Source of the DNA: Deltaproteobacteria bacterium
Lineage (GTDB): Bacteria > Desulfobacterota > Binatia > DP-6
Assembly: GCA_005879205.1 (NCBI GenBank)
Contig: VBLD01000192.1
Coordinates: forward strand, 1-5,693
Direction of reading: 5' to 3'
DNA: 5,693 bases
Under the pieces are notes generated by a model. The model saw nothing but the letters and a program-made list of their open reading frames with translations. It was not told the origin of the DNA and did no database searches. This document shows, piece after piece, positions 5,620 to 5,693 of the stretch. Positions within the stretch are counted from its first letter, which is position 1; each line of letters opens with the position of its first letter. The position numbers were made by a program, and so were the translations under genes.

Positions 5620-5693
5620 TGAGCTACGGGCGGGTCATGCGTGCATCCTGCCGTTCGGCGCGGCGGCGCCGGCCGGCGGCGTTCCGTCCGGGA
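5620..5693. other. Unassigned right edge
   Basis: Too short to call. Three readings stay open. (1) A rightward frame from ATG 5619 runs open for 25 codons to the window end, starting MSYGRVMRASC, then Arg-rich. (2) A leftward frame enters from the edge and stops at 5635, ending GAAAPNGRMHA with strongly GC-ending codons; this could be the tail of a gene upstream of the GGDEF gene. (3) Another leftward frame stops at 5624. None has enough sequence for a family match. Confidence 0.2.

Noticed and set aside
5553..5693. A cyclic dinucleotide riboswitch upstream of the GGDEF gene
   Set aside because: I see no GEMM-like paired helices with a conserved tetraloop/receptor. The only structure is the gapless palindrome, which is a poor RNA hairpin.

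Overview
This is a GC-rich bacterial segment (roughly 70% G+C by eye). Its genes are dense and almost all codons end in G or C. The content is chromosomal housekeeping and signalling: an acyl-CoA ligase, an SDR, a SulP transporter, glyoxalase I and a GGDEF protein. This suits a GC-rich Gram-negative soil or sediment bacterium of the proteobacterial, myxobacterial or Methylomirabilota/Rokubacteria kind. The window alone does not fix the taxon. I see no tRNA, rRNA, CRISPR array, insertion sequence or phage gene.

Layout. The left block runs rightward: the C-terminal part of an AMP-forming acyl-CoA ligase (1-481), then one base later an SDR oxidoreductase (483-1337), then a small four-helix membrane protein of unknown function (1400-1807) with clearly lower GC. 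A short gap (1808-1912) carries an inverted repeat and meets the 3' end of a leftward SulP-family transporter with a C-terminal STAS domain, close to E. coli DauA (1913-3691). A 67-bp divergent gap holds the best promoter-like signal of the window. To its right is glyoxalase I, gloA (3759-4154, rightward). Only 6 bp beyond its stop is the 3' end of a leftward GAF-GAF-GGDEF signalling protein (4161-5552). An 18-bp perfect palindrome (5602-5619) lies just upstream of that gene. The last ~70 bases cannot be assigned.

How the genes relate. The ligase and SDR look translationally coupled and probably act on the same acyl or lipid substrate class. The transporter, gloA and GGDEF genes look like three independent transcription units.

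Most interesting item. The GGDEF domain has an intact GGDEF loop and an intact RxxD inhibitory site. However, both residues that recognise guanine in canonical diguanylate cyclases are changed: PleD Asn335 is Val, and PleD Asp344 is Ser. The Asp-to-Ser change is the signature of Hypr GGDEF enzymes, which make cyclic AMP-GMP. The gene is therefore a candidate for non-canonical cyclic dinucleotide signalling, with two GAF domains as sensors and a palindromic operator candidate upstream. A second oddity is the ligase fragment, whose A10 motif lacks the usual catalytic lysine.
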